From Psychrosphaera sp. (GTDB taxonomy: Bacteria > Pseudomonadota > Gammaproteobacteria > Enterobacterales > Alteromonadaceae): a stretch of DNA of 64,000 nt. Shown in pieces: positions 11,160 through 20,188 of this stretch. Under the pieces are notes generated by a model. The model did no database searches and was not told the origin of the DNA. It was given only the letters and a program-made list of their open reading frames with translations. The stretch covers positions 1-64,000 of the forward strand of contig JAOHFM010000001.1 in the NCBI GenBank assembly GCA_028098005.1. The letters run 5' to 3'. The position numbers were made by a program, and so were the translations under genes. Numbering within the stretch: the stretch's first letter is position 1; every line of letters starts with the position of its first letter.

Positions 11160-11777
11160 CTAAAACTGTTTACGCCCCATGAGTGCATGACTCATTGTTG
11201 AAGTGTCGACCATTTCAAGTTCGCCACCAACCGGAATACCATGCGCAATACGAGTAATGGCAACATTGTTGGATTTACAGATGTCAGCAATATAATGAGA
11301 CGTGGCTTCACCTTCCACACTTGGGTTTAAAGCAAGAATAACCTCTTCCACCAGCGGCTTAGACGGATCAGAACCGTCGCTGGCTAGTACTTCTTCAAGT
11401 TGCGATAAGCCAAGCTCTTGTGGACCTACGCCATCTATTGGAGACAAACAGCCATGTAAAACAAAGTAGCGTCCTGAAAAATGACCACTTTGCTCTACGG
11501 CCGCTAAATCAGATACCGACTCAACGATGCACAATAAAGTGTTCTGCGTTCTGCGTGAATTGGTACAAATATCACAAAGCTCTAGCTCAGTGTAATTTCG
11601 GCACTGCTTACACTGCCCGATTTCCGCTAAGCCCGTTGCTAACGTATTTGCCAGTTCAGTGCCTGCTTGTCGTTTATGCTGCAACAAATGATAAGCCATG
11701 CGCTGCGCCGTTTTTGGGCCAACACCTGGTAAGCATTGTAATTGTTCTATCATTTTTTGAAGCAGAGATGTTTGCAC
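11160..11777 (-). CDS. recR: Recombination mediator RecR
   Basis: Works with RecO/RecF to load RecA at gaps in DNA. The helix-hairpin-helix LPGVGPKTAQRMAYHLL is near residue 16, the zinc finger is CKQCRNYTELELCDIC, and the Toprim domain follows (LCIVESVSDLAAVE). The 205-residue length is normal. RecR usually follows ybaB directly; here an unrelated gene and sbcDC lie between them, so recR must use its own promoter. Confidence 0.97.
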   Translation of the reverse strand: MQTSLLQKMIEQLQCLPGVGPKTAQRMAYHLLQHKRQAGTELANTLATGLAEIGQCKQCRNYTELELCDICTNSRRTQNTLLCIVESVSDLAAVEQSGHFSGRYFVLHGCLSPIDGVGPQELGLSQLEEVLASDGSDPSKPLVEEVILALNPSVEGEATSHYIADICKSNNVAITRIAHGIPVGGELEMVDTSTMSHALMGRKQF

Positions 11778-11941
11778 TAACTAACCTTTAACGCATTGGG
11801 TAATTTTCGGTACGATACCAAAACCTCAGATAAAAGTAATCTAATCTGTTTTAATTATTAGAAACAATTTGTAACGAATTTAACTGTATGTTTTAAGCCT
11901 ATTGCCTTTAATATGATAATTCATAGGGTTTGAGGTATTTT

Positions 11942-12328
11942 ATGAATTTTCAACAAGCGCATGGAGTTTACTCCTTAAGATTGGAAGGTCATATTGTTTA
12001 TTGTGACTACGCTGAAGGTTTTAACATTCAAGGTGTTATAGAGCTAAAACAAGACTTATTAGCAATCACTGAGAACTTAAGCTATTGGGTTTTATATCAA
12101 TTACCCGAGCCATCTGCGGGTATTACACAAGACGCTATCATTGAAATGATGAACTCATACGTTGAACTCCAAAAAGCAGGTTGCTTAGCCGTTGCTATTG
12201 TTGAGCGCAGTCAGTTTGTCAGAGCGGGAAGTCCTTTTCGCCCCGACCAACTAACCATGCCAATAAATATAGATAAAGACGCAGACTACTTACTTGAATG
12301 GCTAACGGCTTTTTTGCCTAGCGAGTAA
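11942..12328 (+). CDS. Conserved-looking protein of unknown function
   Basis: I do not recognise this 128-residue protein. The open frame extends to a TTG at 11930, but GAGG at 11932-11935 is well placed for the ATG at 11942, which I take as the start. The protein is predicted soluble, acidic, and mixed alpha/beta, without signal peptide, membrane segment or cysteine pairs. Its pattern (beta-strand rich N-terminus, FNIQGVIELKQDLLAI, then a long helix with a YVELQKAGCLAVAIVE strand) loosely resembles STAS/SpoIIAA-like folds, which is only an impression. It converges on sbcC and diverges from recR, in the block that splits the ybaB-recR pair. Confidence 0.6.
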   Translation: MNFQQAHGVYSLRLEGHIVYCDYAEGFNIQGVIELKQDLLAITENLSYWVLYQLPEPSAGITQDAIIEMMNSYVELQKAGCLAVAIVERSQFVRAGSPFRPDQLTMPINIDKDADYLLEWLTAFLPSE

Positions 12329-12355
12329 TTAATCTGTTCGCTGCGATATTAAACC

Positions 12356-15300
12356 CTATACTGCAACTGTTGATATTTCACTGCCCGCCGGCCCCGACTT
12401 TACGTCAATTCTCAGTGCCATTTGACTTTTTAGCTCTGAGACGTGAGAAATAATACCTATCATTCGACCTGTAGATTGCAGATCAATTAATGTCCTTACG
12501 GCAAGCTCAAGGGACTCTGGATCTAAACTTCCAAAACCCTCATCGATAAATAATGTATCAAGCTTTATGCCACCTGAATAAGACTGAACCACATCAGACA
12601 AGCCTAACGCTAAAGACAGCGCCGCTAAAAACGATTCTCCACCAGAAAGCGTTGCCACAGGACGAGACTTACCGGTATAAGCGTCATCTACTTCCAATTC
12701 TAACCCAGACGCTTTGTTCCCTTTGGCTCTCTCTTCTTTACGAATTAACTGATAGCGGCCTTTACTCATTAATGAAAGTCGCTGTGAAGCCTGAATGAGC
12801 ACGTCATCGAGTAATACACTCAGGACAAAACGCTGCAAACTTATTTTGTCGCCGTCCAATCCATTTGATATACGATAAAGCGTGCCAACAACACGATATT
12901 GTTTCTCAAGAGCTTCATTAGTTTGATAAGCGGCTTTTAATTTGTTTTGCACTGAGCGCAACTGATTACTACGCTCTTCAAGTGCACGCCACTCAACATC
13001 CTTTTGTTGGAAAGTTTGTTTCAATTCATCCAATGTATTCATGAGTGTTTGAAGGTCTGGTTTTATCGCGTCTTTAAGCTCGGTGTTAAGTTGAGCCATC
13101 GCCCCCATCAAGGTATCTAAATGGCTTTGGTATTTTTCAACTTGCTGATTGAGTAACGACAAATCAGCATCGCTAAGCCAGGCATTTTTGAAACTTATTT
13201 CATCATCAAAAATACTCGTTTGAATGGCCTGTTGCCAAGCTTCAATGGCGGCCTCATTCTCTTGTTGTAGTTCAGCTACCTGATTATTTAAAGCTTGTGC
13301 ATTTGCCGAAAATTGATCATAAGCACTTTGCACAGTTTCTTTATCATTTCGAGCAGCCTTTAGTGCAGATTCCAGCGCGGTAATCCGTTTAATTCTAGAG
13401 GCCATCTCGGTTTGAATATAATCCAAATCTCGATAGGTTTCTGGTAGTTGCTCTTCAAATTGACGCACCGTGGAAGAGGCAATAACGAGCTGTTCATTAT
13501 CACCTTCGGCGAGCGCTTCAAGTTCAGAAAGGGATTTTTCCAACTGGCTTAGGCGCTGCTTGTCATCGTGCAATTCCGTTTTAAGCTTTTCTACGCTGTG
13601 CTTTTTAGCCAATAACGAATCTACATGCTTCTGCTGAATTTGATGCTTATTTCGAGCGCTTTCAGCACTTACATCCACCATATCTCCAAGTTCTTCATTA
13701 AAATCTACTTTAAGCTCTTTTGTTAATGTAGTGGTTAATTCAGCAACCAACGACTCTTTTACTATTTGCTTGTTTAATGCGTCATCATAGTCGGTTTTAA
13801 TCTTGTCTCGCGCTTGAGTTTGCAATACAACCAGCTCTCTTGCTGCATCAACATCCTCTTTGCTAACAATATATTCACTTTCTGTGCTGTTGGTGGATAC
13901 TGGTGTTGCTGGTACTGGATGCGCTAAGCTGCCACATACTGGGCAAGGTGATCCGTCTTTAAGCTCTTGTGCCAATATCGCCGCTTGGTTTGCATGCCAA
14001 GAGTACTCAGTTTCTTTTGCCTTTTTAATTGAAGCTGCCAAGCTTACATTACTGTCATCTAGCTTGCGTTCAAGTAGCAAGGTATTGGATTTCAATAGGT
14101 TTAGATCACTAGACAGTTTGTCTAAATTCTCTCTATCTCTTACTAGCTTGTGTAGTTTCTCAAGCTTGACCTGCTCACGAGGTAAACATTCCACTTCGTT
14201 TGATAAATCTGATATCTGTTGGTCTTTTTTATCAATATTAGACTTTGCAGTGGTGATACTTAATACAGCTGACCTTACGTTTTCTTGGCTTTTGTTGTTT
14301 TTATCCGTTGCGACAACAACGTTATTTCGCGCCGCCACTAAATCGTTCGCAAGTTTTAAGTACTGCTCTAGGTCGTTATGTTGTTTCTGTAACGTGCCAA
14401 CTTGTTGGTGTTCCTGCTCAGCATTTGTCAAATTTTCCACTGCTATTCTAAGCTTCGCCTTTGCGTCATCTCTTTGCTTAATAGCGGTTTCTAATGAGCC
14501 TCTGATCGTTATTAACTTGTTCGCTGTTTTTTGCTGCGTTTCAAATATAGGTGTCAACTTTTGAGCAACCATTGCTAGCTGAATGGTTTTTTTTGTTTGT
14601 TGGTTAAGCGGCTCGTTTGCTTTGTGTGCCAGTAACTCGTTTTCTTTAGTGGCTTGCGCAAGAAACTTAGAATCTAGTTGTTTAGCATTTTCTAAAGACT
14701 GTTCTGCTCCTTTAACCTTGTACTCGGCGCTCACTTTAACGGCTAATGCTTGCTCTAATGACGGCGTTAGTTGCTGCAATTCATTAGCAACCTCTTCTTC
14801 GCTATTTAAATCAGCACTTTGTAAAATGCCTTTGATTTGGTTTTTGTGCTCGTCTACCTTCTTTGTAATATCCGAAGCCTTTACTTTTAGTGCTTCTTCT
14901 ATTTTTTTATATACTGAGGTTTGAAACAACTGACTAAATATTTTTTCCCTGTCTTTTGAGTCCGCCAATAACAGTTCTCTAAACTTACCTTGAGGCAACA
15001 CCATCACTTGCCTAAATTGGTCAACGTTTAAGCCCATTAAGTTTTGCACTTCTTTATCTGCATCTTTTACGCTGCTTGATACAATCAACCTATTCTCAGA
15101 GGAGCCATCTAGCTCCCACAATGAGGCTTTGGATTGTTGAGTGGTGGTGCCCTCTCCTACACTTTTAGCACGTTCCTGCATAGGAATACGAGTAATGCGG
15201 TAGCGCTTGTTGTTTAGGCTAAAGTCTAACGTTACTTCGGTAAGTAATTTCATGTCGGCAAAGTCGCAACGCATTTGTGATGCTGAACGCTCAGCACCAG

Positions 15301-15469
15301 TAGTGTGTCCGTATAAGGCAAAACAAATGGCGTCTAAGATTGAGCTTTTACCTGCACCCGTTGCGCCATTAATCAAAAAAAGTGGATTCGCACCTAACTT
15401 TTCAAAATCAACTGATTCAGTCCCTGAAAATGGTCCGAATGCCTGAACGGTTAACTTAAGTGGCTTCAT
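12356..15469 (-). CDS. sbcC: Nuclease SbcCD subunit C
   Basis: ATPase subunit of the Mre11-Rad50-like SbcCD complex, which cuts hairpins and palindromes and processes DNA ends. The N-terminal Walker A is GATGAGKSS near residue 36. Two long coiled-coil arms flank the zinc hook CPVCG near residue 520. The C-terminal half has the ABC signature LSGGESF and Walker B LFIDEGFGSLD. Length (1,037 residues) matches E. coli SbcC (1,048). It starts right after the sbcD stop, in a two-gene operon. SbcDC here sits between ybaB and recR, which is not its usual place. Confidence 0.97.
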   Translation of the reverse strand: MKPLKLTVQAFGPFSGTESVDFEKLGANPLFLINGATGAGKSSILDAICFALYGHTTGAERSASQMRCDFADMKLLTEVTLDFSLNNKRYRITRIPMQERAKSVGEGTTTQQSKASLWELDGSSENRLIVSSSVKDADKEVQNLMGLNVDQFRQVMVLPQGKFRELLLADSKDREKIFSQLFQTSVYKKIEEALKVKASDITKKVDEHKNQIKGILQSADLNSEEEVANELQQLTPSLEQALAVKVSAEYKVKGAEQSLENAKQLDSKFLAQATKENELLAHKANEPLNQQTKKTIQLAMVAQKLTPIFETQQKTANKLITIRGSLETAIKQRDDAKAKLRIAVENLTNAEQEHQQVGTLQKQHNDLEQYLKLANDLVAARNNVVVATDKNNKSQENVRSAVLSITTAKSNIDKKDQQISDLSNEVECLPREQVKLEKLHKLVRDRENLDKLSSDLNLLKSNTLLLERKLDDSNVSLAASIKKAKETEYSWHANQAAILAQELKDGSPCPVCGSLAHPVPATPVSTNSTESEYIVSKEDVDAARELVVLQTQARDKIKTDYDDALNKQIVKESLVAELTTTLTKELKVDFNEELGDMVDVSAESARNKHQIQQKHVDSLLAKKHSVEKLKTELHDDKQRLSQLEKSLSELEALAEGDNEQLVIASSTVRQFEEQLPETYRDLDYIQTEMASRIKRITALESALKAARNDKETVQSAYDQFSANAQALNNQVAELQQENEAAIEAWQQAIQTSIFDDEISFKNAWLSDADLSLLNQQVEKYQSHLDTLMGAMAQLNTELKDAIKPDLQTLMNTLDELKQTFQQKDVEWRALEERSNQLRSVQNKLKAAYQTNEALEKQYRVVGTLYRISNGLDGDKISLQRFVLSVLLDDVLIQASQRLSLMSKGRYQLIRKEERAKGNKASGLELEVDDAYTGKSRPVATLSGGESFLAALSLALGLSDVVQSYSGGIKLDTLFIDEGFGSLDPESLELAVRTLIDLQSTGRMIGIISHVSELKSQMALRIDVKSGPAGSEISTVAV

Positions 15470-15471
15470 GC

Positions 15472-16644
15472 TTACTCCTTCCCTGACGGTGAATTGATTG
15501 TTGGCTCAGTAACTAAACCTGAAACTAAATCAGCAACAAATTGGTGTTGCTCCTCAGACATAGGTTCGCCAGCAACTTGCGAGTAGAAGTCTTTAAACAT
15601 TTCAAGCTCACCTCGTTTAAGAGATTCTTTTTTGAGTTTGGTATTATTTGACTCTTGAATGCCTATTTTTTCTAAGTGAAGTACATTGGGGTAAACACTT
15701 CGCAGTTTTCCCATTGGATCTAAAATCGCGTGTTTATCCGTTAAGCGCACAAGTAAGTAATCATCATTGCTTGGGTCTACTTTTCCGTTTTCTATAATTG
15801 ACGCAAGCTCACCTTCAATAATACGCATGTCTCGTAATGGTATTAGCGGTAAGTGTTTTTGTGATACTAGTCCGGTGTCATTGACCTCAACTAAGGTCAC
15901 GCCTTTTTTTTGATTCTGCTCTGAGAAGCTATATTTCATGATAGAGCCCGAGTAGCGAATGTGTTTTTCGCCTTTAAATTGAGGACTATGTAAATGTCCT
16001 AGCGCAACATAATCAAAATCACTGCAAGGTTGGTAACTCACTCGGTCCGCGCCTCCTATTTGCAATGGTCTTTCAGAGTCAGACTCTTCTGCGCCGTCAA
16101 TAAAACAGTGACTTAACAGTACATTCACTTGATTTCTATTGCTTGCTTGCTGTGTAACATGCTTAATTTGGTTTACCAAAAAGGTATGGGCGTCGTCATA
16201 ACTTTTTACATCGGCACTAAATACATCTCTTACCATAAGAGGTTCGCAGTATGGAATGCCATAAAAGGCGACTTCAGCATCGTTTGTTTTTATCACAACG
16301 GGCTCAGTTACTTCATTTAGGTCACCTAGAATGTGTAACCCGGAAGATTTCATCTGCTTAGCACCAAAACGAACGCGTTCGGCGCTGTCGTGATTTCCAG
16401 GGATCATTATTACCGGCACATTTAAGTCGCTGCATATTACCGACAATACTTTATCTAGTACTTCTACTGCCGACGCTGGCGGCAACGAACGGTCGTAAAT
16501 ATCGCCAGCAATCACAACAGCATCAACCGCCTCTTCTTTTATGTAATCAATAATTTGATTGAGTACATGTTGCTGGTCCTCCAGCAAAGATACGTTGTGA
16601 AATTGACGGCCAATGTGCCAGTCTGAAGTATGTAGAAATTTCAT
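15472..16644 (-). CDS. sbcD: Nuclease SbcCD subunit D
   Basis: Mn-dependent metallophosphoesterase subunit of SbcCD. The nuclease motifs are all visible: DWHIGR near residue 8, GDIYDR near 47, GNHDS near 84, and GHLH in the second half. Length is 390 residues. It precedes sbcC with two bases between them. The 284-base gap upstream to ybaB holds the ybaB terminator and presumably the sbcDC promoter; I saw no LexA box there. Confidence 0.97.
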   Translation of the reverse strand: MKFLHTSDWHIGRQFHNVSLLEDQQHVLNQIIDYIKEEAVDAVVIAGDIYDRSLPPASAVEVLDKVLSVICSDLNVPVIMIPGNHDSAERVRFGAKQMKSSGLHILGDLNEVTEPVVIKTNDAEVAFYGIPYCEPLMVRDVFSADVKSYDDAHTFLVNQIKHVTQQASNRNQVNVLLSHCFIDGAEESDSERPLQIGGADRVSYQPCSDFDYVALGHLHSPQFKGEKHIRYSGSIMKYSFSEQNQKKGVTLVEVNDTGLVSQKHLPLIPLRDMRIIEGELASIIENGKVDPSNDDYLLVRLTDKHAILDPMGKLRSVYPNVLHLEKIGIQESNNTKLKKESLKRGELEMFKDFYSQVAGEPMSEEQHQFVADLVSGLVTEPTINSPSGKE

Positions 16645-16822
16645 AAGCGCCTTTATGGGTTCTAATATGAGATGCCTTAATCAGCAAGCTGCTAGACATA
16701 TGATTTCAGTAGGTAAATAAACAATTCAATGCGTTAGGATATACAAAGCTTTTGAGCATTCAATCACTGTATAAAAAAACACGTCATTTTAAAATACGTA
16801 TTGCGCACATATATTCACGCAC

Positions 16823-16847
16823 AAAAAAGCCGACGTTAAGGTCGGCT
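16823..16847 (-). terminator. Intrinsic terminator of ybaB
   Basis: The stem AGCCGAC/GTCGGCT with a short loop at 16829-16847 is followed on the - strand by TTTTTT. It separates dnaX-ybaB transcripts from sbcDC. Confidence 0.85.
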
Positions 16848-16927
16848 CTTGATTCTACCTAACTATCTACGGCTACAAATTACATGTGCAATAATACTTA
16901 GGTAGTATTCTTTTTGTCATCAACAAA

Positions 16928-17254
16928 TTAGAATGGCATTTTCATACCTGGAGGCATTCCCATACCACCAGTTACTTTGCCCATTTGTTCTTTATTCATT
17001 TCTTCTACACGACGAACTGCGTCATTCACTGCAGCCGCTAAAAGATCTTCAATCATGTCTTTGTCGTCTTCCATCAAAGATTCGTCAAGCTCAACGCGTT
17101 TTACGTTATGGCTGCCTAGCATGGTGACTTTAACAAGGCCTGCGCCTGCTTCACCAACCACTTCCATTTTTGCCAAGTCTTCCTGCATCTTCTGCATTTT
17201 TTCTTGCATTTGCTGGGCTTGTTTCATGATGTTGCCCATTCCGCCTTTAAACAT
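16928..17254 (-). CDS. ybaB: Nucleoid-associated protein YbaB/EbfC
   Basis: Small dimeric DNA-binding protein of the YbaB/EbfC family. Residues 1-35 are rich in Met/Gln/Lys ([18 protein letters not shown]), typical of the family's long N-terminal helix. The core has [21 protein letters not shown]. Length is 108 residues (E. coli 109). It lies 70 bases downstream of dnaX, the universal dnaX-ybaB pairing, and ends in a terminator instead of continuing into recR. Confidence 0.96.
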   Translation of the reverse strand: MFKGGMGNIMKQAQQMQEKMQKMQEDLAKMEVVGEAGAGLVKVTMLGSHNVKRVELDESLMEDDKDMIEDLLAAAVNDAVRRVEEMNKEQMGKVTGGMGMPPGMKMPF

Positions 17255-17324
17255 AATATTTTCCTCTCAATTCTATCCGCTAATTATGCGGTCTAATTTG
17301 GTTAAAACAAGGCTTTCTGTCTTG

Positions 17325-19550
17325 TTATAAAGGTTTAATTGAATTCTCGATTAATTTTGCGCCAAACTCATTCACCAAAGTATTCACTACTGGGTCTTGA
17401 TGAATACTATCTTCCGCGCGTTGCTGTCTATTTAAGTTTATATTTTGTTGAATGTCCGCAGGGGCTGTTGTTGTGATTGCGCTCTTATTAATAATAAACT
17501 CTGAAGCCGGCGCTAGTTGTGCAACAACCGCTGTTAATTCTTGCTCTGAGTTTTCATTTAATAGATGAGCAAACTCCTGTCGAACGATAAGTTCTATGCG
17601 GCTACCATCAATTTTTACTTCACTGTTTAGCGCTAACTGTCGGCCGAGTCCCATTAGGTGCGACTGTTCAATCATGGCAGCCCAACGGTCAACTTCGTGA
17701 GCGTAACGAACTTCTTCACTATCCACATCTTGCAGAACGGGCTCTGGGTTTAATGCTGCTGGCGCTTTTGCCGCAACTTCCTGTTCAGCTTGTGGCTCAA
17801 ATTCCGGCTGCACCTGAGCTTCTTTTACCGAGCCAGGATCTGGCCTCAGTGGAGAGCTCTCTTGTGATATTGGACTCTCATTTGATACTGGGCTTTCACT
17901 TAATACAGATTCTGTTTCTGGAAGAGCATCGTTTGAGTTAGACAGCTGTTGATTGCCGCTTGATGGTTTTATCGCTTTGCTCGCGTAATCAATTCCACGA
18001 CTGGCCAATATCGCCATCACTGGATTTTGCTCGGCATCGTCCGGAAAATCTATATTTGGTGTAAACGCAGGGGCAGTATTGTTTGATGCAGAGTCATTTG
18101 AGTTAGACTCACTAAGGCCATCAAGCTCCGAGTCAGACGATTGCGGTTGCTCGTCTTGACCTTGTGGTTCGAATGACGAGCTAAAAGAATTTGCTGTTGA
18201 CTCTGCGTAATCTTGATAGTGGTGGGATACATCGTTTTCGTCATAAAGTACATTCCCATAATCAGGAAGTGGCTCAACTGCTTCAACTGCTTCAACTGCT
18301 TCAACTGCTTCAACTGCTTCAACTGCTTCAACTGCTTCAACTGCTTCAACTGCTTCAACTGCTTCAACTGCTTCAACTGTATGAGAAGCAGATTCTACAA
18401 TTTCAATATCATTTAGTTCGACTTCAGTGTTTTTTTTTTCGCTTGTTGAATCAATTGATGGTGCAGCGGTTGGTGTAAAAGCTAATAAACGTAAACACGC
18501 CATTTCAAGCGCTGAGCCTGGGTCCGTGCTATATGGAAGCTCTTTTTTACTTTGAATTAGAAGTTGATAGTTAACTTGCGTTTGTTCCGCTGATGTAGAC
18601 GACGCTAATGCTTTAATAAGTGTTTCGTTTGATTCGCTTAATTGCGCCGCTGCTGGCAATAACTGACACATGGCGATTTGATGAGTTAAGGTAATAAGAT
18701 CATCAAATATTTTTGAAAAATCTGGCTGTTGTTGTCTCAGCTTCGCAAAAATCTCAACAAGTTTACCCGAATCCTTTTTCGCGATAGACAGAAGTATTTG
18801 TTGGCTCCAAGATTGATCAACTGTACCTAGCATATGCTGAACAATATCTAACGTGACGTTTTGCCCCGATTGAGCAATTGCCTGATCTGTAAGGCTCAAA
18901 CCGTCTCGCATACTGCCTCTGGCAAATTTAGCAAGTAAATCTAGCGCTTCATTTTGATATGGAATACTTTCAGCATCAAGTATGTGCTTAAGCTGCGTGC
19001 TAATTTGAGGAACTGACAAGGCCTGCAGGTTAAACTGTAAACAACGTGACAAGATAGTCACCGGTAATTTTTGAGGATCCGTTGTCGCTAAAAGAAACTT
19101 CACATGCTCAGGTGGCTCTTCCAACGTTTTTAACAACGCATTAAAGCTATGACGGGACAACATATGAACTTCATCGATGAGATATATTTTGTAACGGCCA
19201 CGCGTTGGCGCATATTGAACGTTATCAAGAATTTCTCGGGTATCACCTACTTTTGTTCGAGAAGCCGCATCAATCTCTATTAAATCTACAAAACGGCCTG
19301 CATCAACATCAAGACATACAGGGCAAGTGCCACAGGGCTCTGCAGAAATGCCAGTTTCGCAATTTAGACTCTTGGCAAATATACGCGCGATGGTGGTTTT
19401 ACCAACGCCACGAGTGCCGGTAAATAAGTAAGCGTGATGAGTTCTTTGCTGAGTAAGTCCATTAATAATGGCCGACTTAACATGGTCTTGACCAACAAGT
19501 TCGGAAAACTTTGTGGGACGCCACTTTCGTGCGAGTACCTGATAACTCAT
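17325..19550 (-). CDS. dnaX: DNA polymerase III subunits tau/gamma
   Basis: Clamp-loader ATPase that loads the beta clamp; the full-length tau form also joins the polymerase cores and DnaB helicase. Domain I shows Walker A GTRGVGKTT, the four-cysteine zinc module (CETG..., CGTCPVC) and LIDEVHML. Domains II-III reach about residue 365. At residues 371-374 the codons GAA AAA AAA AAC make a run of ten A (18430-18439 as T on the + strand). Slippage in either direction stops within a few codons, giving a product of about 375-378 residues, the size of the clamp-loader core. The linker then carries eleven copies of a 9-base repeat encoding Val-Glu-Ala, and the tau tail ends at residue 741. Order apt-dnaX-ybaB is conserved. 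Confidence 0.97.
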   Translation of the reverse strand: MSYQVLARKWRPTKFSELVGQDHVKSAIINGLTQQRTHHAYLFTGTRGVGKTTIARIFAKSLNCETGISAEPCGTCPVCLDVDAGRFVDLIEIDAASRTKVGDTREILDNVQYAPTRGRYKIYLIDEVHMLSRHSFNALLKTLEEPPEHVKFLLATTDPQKLPVTILSRCLQFNLQALSVPQISTQLKHILDAESIPYQNEALDLLAKFARGSMRDGLSLTDQAIAQSGQNVTLDIVQHMLGTVDQSWSQQILLSIAKKDSGKLVEIFAKLRQQQPDFSKIFDDLITLTHQIAMCQLLPAAAQLSESNETLIKALASSTSAEQTQVNYQLLIQSKKELPYSTDPGSALEMACLRLLAFTPTAAPSIDSTSEKKNTEVELNDIEIVESASHTVEAVEAVEAVEAVEAVEAVEAVEAVEAVEAVEAVEPLPDYGNVLYDENDVSHHYQDYAESTANSFSSSFEPQGQDEQPQSSDSELDGLSESNSNDSASNNTAPAFTPNIDFPDDAEQNPVMAILASRGIDYASKAIKPSSGNQQLSNSNDALPETESVLSESPVSNESPISQESSPLRPDPGSVKEAQVQPEFEPQAEQEVAAKAPAALNPEPVLQDVDSEEVRYAHEVDRWAAMIEQSHLMGLGRQLALNSEVKIDGSRIELIVRQEFAHLLNENSEQELTAVVAQLAPASEFIINKSAITTTAPADIQQNINLNRQQRAEDSIHQDPVVNTLVNEFGAKLIENSIKPL
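18274..18379 (-). repeat. 9-bp tandem repeat inside dnaX (VEA repeats)
   Basis: Eleven perfect copies of TCAACTGCT (+ strand) at 18274-18372, then a 7-base partial copy. On the coding strand each unit encodes Val-Glu-Ala. The unit is a multiple of three, so copy-number change would alter linker length without breaking the frame. The copies are identical at the DNA level, which suggests recent expansion. Confidence 0.97.
18430..18439 (-). other. Poly(A) slippage site in dnaX
   Basis: Ten consecutive A on the coding strand, in the frame GAA AAA AAA AAC. With one extra A (or a -1 ribosomal shift) the reading becomes Lys-Lys-Lys-His-stop; with one A lost it becomes Thr-Leu-Lys-Ser-Asn-stop. Thermus dnaX makes its gamma protein by transcriptional slippage on a similar A run, and E. 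coli uses ribosomal frameshifting on A-AAA-AAG. I see no AGGGAG-like stimulator just upstream, which favours transcriptional slippage if the site is active. Confidence 0.6.
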
Positions 19551-19575
19551 GCTTACTTACCGTCCTTGCTCAAGA

Positions 19576-20109
19576 TTATTCGCCTTCAAATTCAGTAAGA
19601 CTGTAACTGTTTATACCTAATGCTGATAAACGTTTTTCGCCGCCAATATCCGGTAAGTTTACAACAAAACAGGCATCATTTACCGTTGCACCTAATTTAC
19701 GAATTAACTTTGTTGTCGCTTCAATTGTACCGCCAGTTGCTAATAAATCATCAACCATCAAAACCTTATCATTCGCTGACAAGGCATCGGTATGAAGCTC
19801 TAGGATATCTTCACCGTATTCCAGTTGATAATCTTGCGATATAACTTCCCTTGGCAACTTACCAGGCTTACGAACCGGAATGAATGCAACATTCATTTTA
19901 TAAGCTAAAGGTGCTCCAAAAATGAAACCTCGAGCTTCTGTTCCTACGATGGCTGTGATGCCCGCGTCTTTATATTGTTGGTAGAATGCATTGATAGTTT
20001 CTGCAAAAGCTTCAGGGCTTTGCATTAAAGAGGTGACATCTCTAAATTGAATTCCAGCTTTAGGGTAATCTGGAATAGTTTTAATACTGTTTTTAATCAA
20101 ATCCGACAT
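19576..20109 (-). CDS. apt: Adenine phosphoribosyltransferase
   Basis: Purine salvage enzyme that forms AMP from adenine and PRPP. The PRPP-binding loop [16 protein letters not shown] is near residues 120-135, and the N-terminal half has [15 protein letters not shown] and the base-pocket segment [14 protein letters not shown]. Length is 177 residues (E. coli 183). It lies 25 bases upstream of dnaX, as in E. coli. The 79 bases to hvfC contain no clear terminator, so read-through from the hvf operon is possible. Confidence 0.97.
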   Translation of the reverse strand: MSDLIKNSIKTIPDYPKAGIQFRDVTSLMQSPEAFAETINAFYQQYKDAGITAIVGTEARGFIFGAPLAYKMNVAFIPVRKPGKLPREVISQDYQLEYGEDILELHTDALSANDKVLMVDDLLATGGTIEATTKLIRKLGATVNDACFVVNLPDIGGEKRLSALGINSYSLTEFEGE

Positions 20110-20188
20110 TTCGGCTCTCTTTGACTTAACTTAAACTAAGTATGCCAGAACCCATTGATATGAAAAATACCTTTACTGATTTATTTTT

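Noticed and set aside
18191..18478. + strand frames with Leu-Gln or Cys-Phe-Asn repeats opposite dnaX
   Set aside because: They are shadows of the nine-base repeat on the opposite strand.
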